Assembly (NCBI GenBank): GCA_947498705.1
Contig: CANMLW010000005.1
Coordinates: forward strand, 62,001-126,000
Length of the DNA: 64,000 nucleotides
Source of the DNA: an uncultured Aquimarina sp.
GTDB lineage: Bacteria > Bacteroidota > Bacteroidia > Flavobacteriales > Flavobacteriaceae
Direction of reading: 5' to 3'
This document shows positions 62,007 through 64,000 of the stretch, in pieces; the first letter of the stretch is position 1, and every line of letters begins with the position of its first letter. The translations under genes were made by a program, and so were the position numbers. The notes beneath the pieces were generated by a model. It was not told the origin of the DNA. It ran no database searches and worked only from the letters and a program-made list of their open reading frames with translations.

Positions 62007-62951
62007 ATGAAAAATAGATTCATGGATATCCAAAAAGAGATAAATAAAACAAAAGGGTTTACAAATTTAGAACTTCTTGCAAAACAAGTTGTAGAAGGAT
62101 TTATTTCAGGTATGCATAAAAGTCCGTTTCATGGTTTCTCTGCAGAGTTTGCAGAACATAAGGTTTATAATAATGGAGAAAGTACCAAGCATATAGATTG
62201 GAAACTATTTGCCAAAACAGATAAACTATATACAAAACGGTACGAAGAAGAAACAAATTTGAGATGTCATATTATTATCGATAACTCTTCATCAATGCAT
62301 TATCCCAAAGTAAAAGAACATCACCTGGATTCATTAAATAAGATAAGTTTCTCGGTGTTGGCCACTGCTTGTTTGATGAATATCCTGAAAAAGCAAAGAG
62401 ATGCCATCGGTTTGAGTATTTATAGTGATGCATATGATTATTATGCGCCAGAAAAAGGAAGTGAAAGACATCATCAAATGTTGCTTAATCAATTAAATCA
62501 AACTGTTTTAAAGGATTCGAAAGATAAAAATACAGATACATTCACCTTTTTACATTTAATAGCGGAAAAGATACATCGCAGATCATTAATTTTTCTGTTT
62601 ACAGATATGTTTCAGGCAAGTTCTAATCCAGATAAACTATTTGAGGCCCTTAGGCACCTTAAATACAACAAACATGAGGTTATTCTTTTTCACACATTTG
62701 ATAGTGAAAAAGAATTGAATTTTGATTTTAGTAATCGCCCTACGCGATTTGTAGATGTAGAAACAGGAGAACATATCAATTTATACGCAGATACAATTAA
62801 AGAAAATTACCAAAAAGCTGTTGCTTCTTATTTTTATGACTTAAAAATGAAATGTGCTCAATACGGGATTAAGTATGTAGAGGCAGATACCACAAAAGAT
62901 TTTAATAAAATAATGACGACCTATTTTGTTGAGAGACAGAAATTTGCTTAA
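62007..62951 (+). CDS. DUF58-domain protein (MoxR-associated, vWA-like)
   Basis: A 314-residue protein from the chosen start. An AGGAG at 61994-61998, 8 nt before the ATG at 62007, favours this start; the frame extends to an ATG at 61989, and the Met at 62022 is also possible. The DUF58 region has 'HGFSAEFAEHKVYNNGESTKHIDWKLFAKTD', and the following 'IIIDNSSSMHYP' is a von Willebrand A type metal site (D-x-S-x-S). Such proteins usually act with MoxR ATPases as chaperones for envelope or metal proteins. No MoxR gene is in this window. Confidence 0.88.
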   Translation: MKNRFMDIQKEINKTKGFTNLELLAKQVVEGFISGMHKSPFHGFSAEFAEHKVYNNGESTKHIDWKLFAKTDKLYTKRYEEETNLRCHIIIDNSSSMHYPKVKEHHLDSLNKISFSVLATACLMNILKKQRDAIGLSIYSDAYDYYAPEKGSERHHQMLLNQLNQTVLKDSKDKNTDTFTFLHLIAEKIHRRSLIFLFTDMFQASSNPDKLFEALRHLKYNKHEVILFHTFDSEKELNFDFSNRPTRFVDVETGEHINLYADTIKENYQKAVASYFYDLKMKCAQYGIKYVEADTTKDFNKIMTTYFVERQKFA

Positions 62952-62989
62952 AACTGTAAAATTTAATTGAAAAAAAACGGAAAAAAGAT

Positions 62990-63019
62990 TTGTGAGAATC
63001 AAAATGAGGTGTATATTTG
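62990..63019 (+). promoter_or_regulatory. Promoter of tRNA-Asp
   Basis: TTTG (62990-62993), then 18 bp, then TATATTTG (63012-63019), a good match to the Bacteroidota TTG / TAnnTTTG promoter, 18 bp before the tRNA. Confidence 0.8.
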
Positions 63020-63037
63020 CATCCGCAATAAGGCTTT

Positions 63038-63111
63038 GGTCTGGTAGTTCAGTTGGTTAGAATACCTGCCTGTCACGCAGGGGGTCGCGGGTTCGAGTCC
63101 CGTCCAGACCG
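63038..63111 (+). tRNA. tRNA-Asp (GTC)
   Basis: A 74-nt tRNA with acceptor stem GGTCTGG / CCAGACC, D arm with AGTTGGTTA, anticodon stem CCTGC / GCAGG with anticodon GTC at 63072-63074, T arm with GGTTCGAGTCC, and discriminator base G as required for Asp. The 3' CCA is not encoded. Confidence 0.97.
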
Positions 63112-63121
63112 CAAAATTGCT

Positions 63122-63154
63122 AAAAAGCTTCAATGTAAATTGAAGCTTTTTTTT
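63122..63154 (+). terminator. Terminator after tRNA-Asp
   Basis: AAAAAGCTTCAAT and ATTGAAGCTTTTT form a 13-bp stem with a GTAA loop, followed by a run of T. Confidence 0.9.
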
Positions 63155-63303
63155 GCAAGAAAATGTTGTGTTGTCTCACGCTTGTCGTGAGGTGGTTTAG
63201 TAGTAAACCAATGAGAAGCTTTTCCATAAATTTGGAGAGGCTTTTTTAGTTTTTGGTATTTTGTTTTGCAAATTTTTATATTTGAATAACAAAAAAGTGA
63301 ATT

Positions 63304-64000
63304 TTGACTTTTATCAAAACACAATTTAGTAGTGCAGATTTAGAGAATATATCTGGAATTAAAGCGCATACCATACGAATTTGGGAAAAAAGATATGATT
63401 TGCTTTCTCCCAAAAAGGCAGCAAGAAATATTCGGTTGTATGACATGTATAATATGCAAAAGCTGCTTAATGTAGCGTTGTTAAATAAATACGGATATAA
63501 AATCTCTAAGATAGCAGCTATGGGCGATGAGGAGATTTTTTCAACGGCTAGGGATCTTGTTGATAAAAATGCGGAAAACGACAAAGTACTTACTGATTTT
63601 AAATTGGCAATGTACTCTTTTGATCAGTATATGTTTCAAGAAGTCTATGAGCGTCTTTTGGAAAAGAGAACGTTTTCGCAAATATTTGTAGAAACCTTTA
63701 TTCCACTGCTTGATTTTATAGGGTTGCTGTGGCAGACTGATTCGATACAGCCGGTTCATGAACATTTTATTTCAAACCTAATTTTACAAAAAATACATCT
63801 TAATACGGTGCAACTTAAAACACCAGAAAGAGATGCTAAGGTTTTTGTATTGTTTTTGCCAGAAAATGAAGTACATGAATTAGGATTACTGTTTATGAAT
63901 TATGAATTACAAAAAAGAGGGTTCAGGACAGTTTATTTGGGAAGGAGTATCCCTATAGAGAATATAAAAGATATGTTTGAGACATTTTCAGAAATCACTT
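63304..64000 (+). CDS. MerR-family, cobalamin-binding CarH-type regulator (3' end beyond window)
   Basis: Read from a TTG start at 63304, since an in-frame TGA lies two codons upstream and no ATG precedes the conserved domain; 232 residues are visible. The N-terminal MerR helix-turn-helix is 'FSSADLENISGIKAHTIRIW' onward. A helical bundle follows with W143 and E153-H154 (the W-x9-E-H motif of B12-sensing regulators), then a B12-binding domain with the E-x-H-x-x-G motif (E189, H191, G194). This set is that of CarH/LitR photoreceptors, which repress carotenoid genes in the dark and release DNA on light. Confidence 0.87.
   Translation, partial: MTFIKTQFSSADLENISGIKAHTIRIWEKRYDLLSPKKAARNIRLYDMYNMQKLLNVALLNKYGYKISKIAAMGDEEIFSTARDLVDKNAENDKVLTDFKLAMYSFDQYMFQEVYERLLEKRTFSQIFVETFIPLLDFIGLLWQTDSIQPVHEHFISNLILQKIHLNTVQLKTPERDAKVFVLFLPENEVHELGLLFMNYELQKRGFRTVYLGRSIPIENIKDMFETFSEIT

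Noticed and set aside
1..64000. CRISPR arrays, prophage and complete insertion sequences
   Set aside because: I found no array of regular repeats and spacers, no phage structural genes, and no transposase with inverted ends anywhere in the window.

Overview
The window comes from an AT-rich Bacteroidota genome, most likely a marine member of the Flavobacteriaceae. Several things point there: promoters of the TTG / TAnnTTTG type, almost no Shine-Dalgarno sequences, many lipoproteins of the 'SC(D/N)DD' kind, a DnaE polymerase fused to a proofreading exonuclease, the mevalonate pathway, a grasp-with-spasm RiPP system, and a sulfatase next to an alpha-galactosidase. Aquimarina or a close relative would fit, but the sequence alone does not prove a genus. 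I see no CRISPR array, complete insertion sequence, prophage or rRNA. One tRNA gene (Asp, GTC) is present.

Layout. 1-4.2 kb: a minus-strand run of small uncharacterised genes (lipoproteins, two tandem three-helix membrane proteins, a cadherin-repeat lipoprotein). 4.3-7.4 kb: a LytTR response regulator with a TPR histidine kinase. 7.5-12.4 kb: envelope genes on the minus strand (Omp85-like barrel, lipoprotein, GH113-like hydrolase lipoprotein, beta-barrel protein, DUF547 protein), divergent from a FAD oxidoreductase and a membrane polyferredoxin (12.7-15.6 kb). 15.6-19 kb: an unexplained 11-bp inverted repeat, two orphan genes and an amidohydrolase. 19-26.8 kb: a likely alpha-galactosidase, a formylglycine-type sulfatase, a MORN-repeat protein and three membrane-associated glycosyltransferase genes in tight succession.

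27.1-30.9 kb is the most interesting part: a RiPP gene cluster with an 81-residue GG-leader precursor, an unknown 113-residue protein, an ATP-grasp ligase (GwsG), an unknown 73-residue protein, a SPASM-domain maturase without a radical-SAM cluster motif (GwsS), and then a prolyl-4-hydroxylase-like 2-oxoglutarate oxygenase. The precursor ends in four collagen-type Gly-X-Y triplets with Pro at three of four Y positions, which is the class of residue that collagen prolyl 4-hydroxylases modify. This suggests a RiPP carrying both side-chain macrocycles and hydroxyproline.

31.6-39 kb: a RluB/RsuA-type pseudouridine synthase with Glu at the catalytic Asp position; an ECF sigma factor / membrane TPR protein / TPR-CHAT (caspase-like) operon; a membrane-anchored AraC regulator; a nitrilase. 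39.5-44.1 kb: a UbiA prenyltransferase, a mevalonate-type kinase and diphosphomevalonate decarboxylase, divergent from a TspO-TetR pair. 44.2-51.4 kb: mixed genes including a second sigma factor / TPR membrane protein pair and a glutaryl-CoA dehydrogenase. 51.6-53.4 kb: the rpsP-rimM-trmN operon. 53.7-61 kb: lipoproteins and the exonuclease-fused dnaE. 61.4-64 kb: thioredoxin, a DUF58 protein, tRNA-Asp, and the start of a MerR/CarH-type cobalamin photoreceptor gene that begins with TTG and runs off the end.
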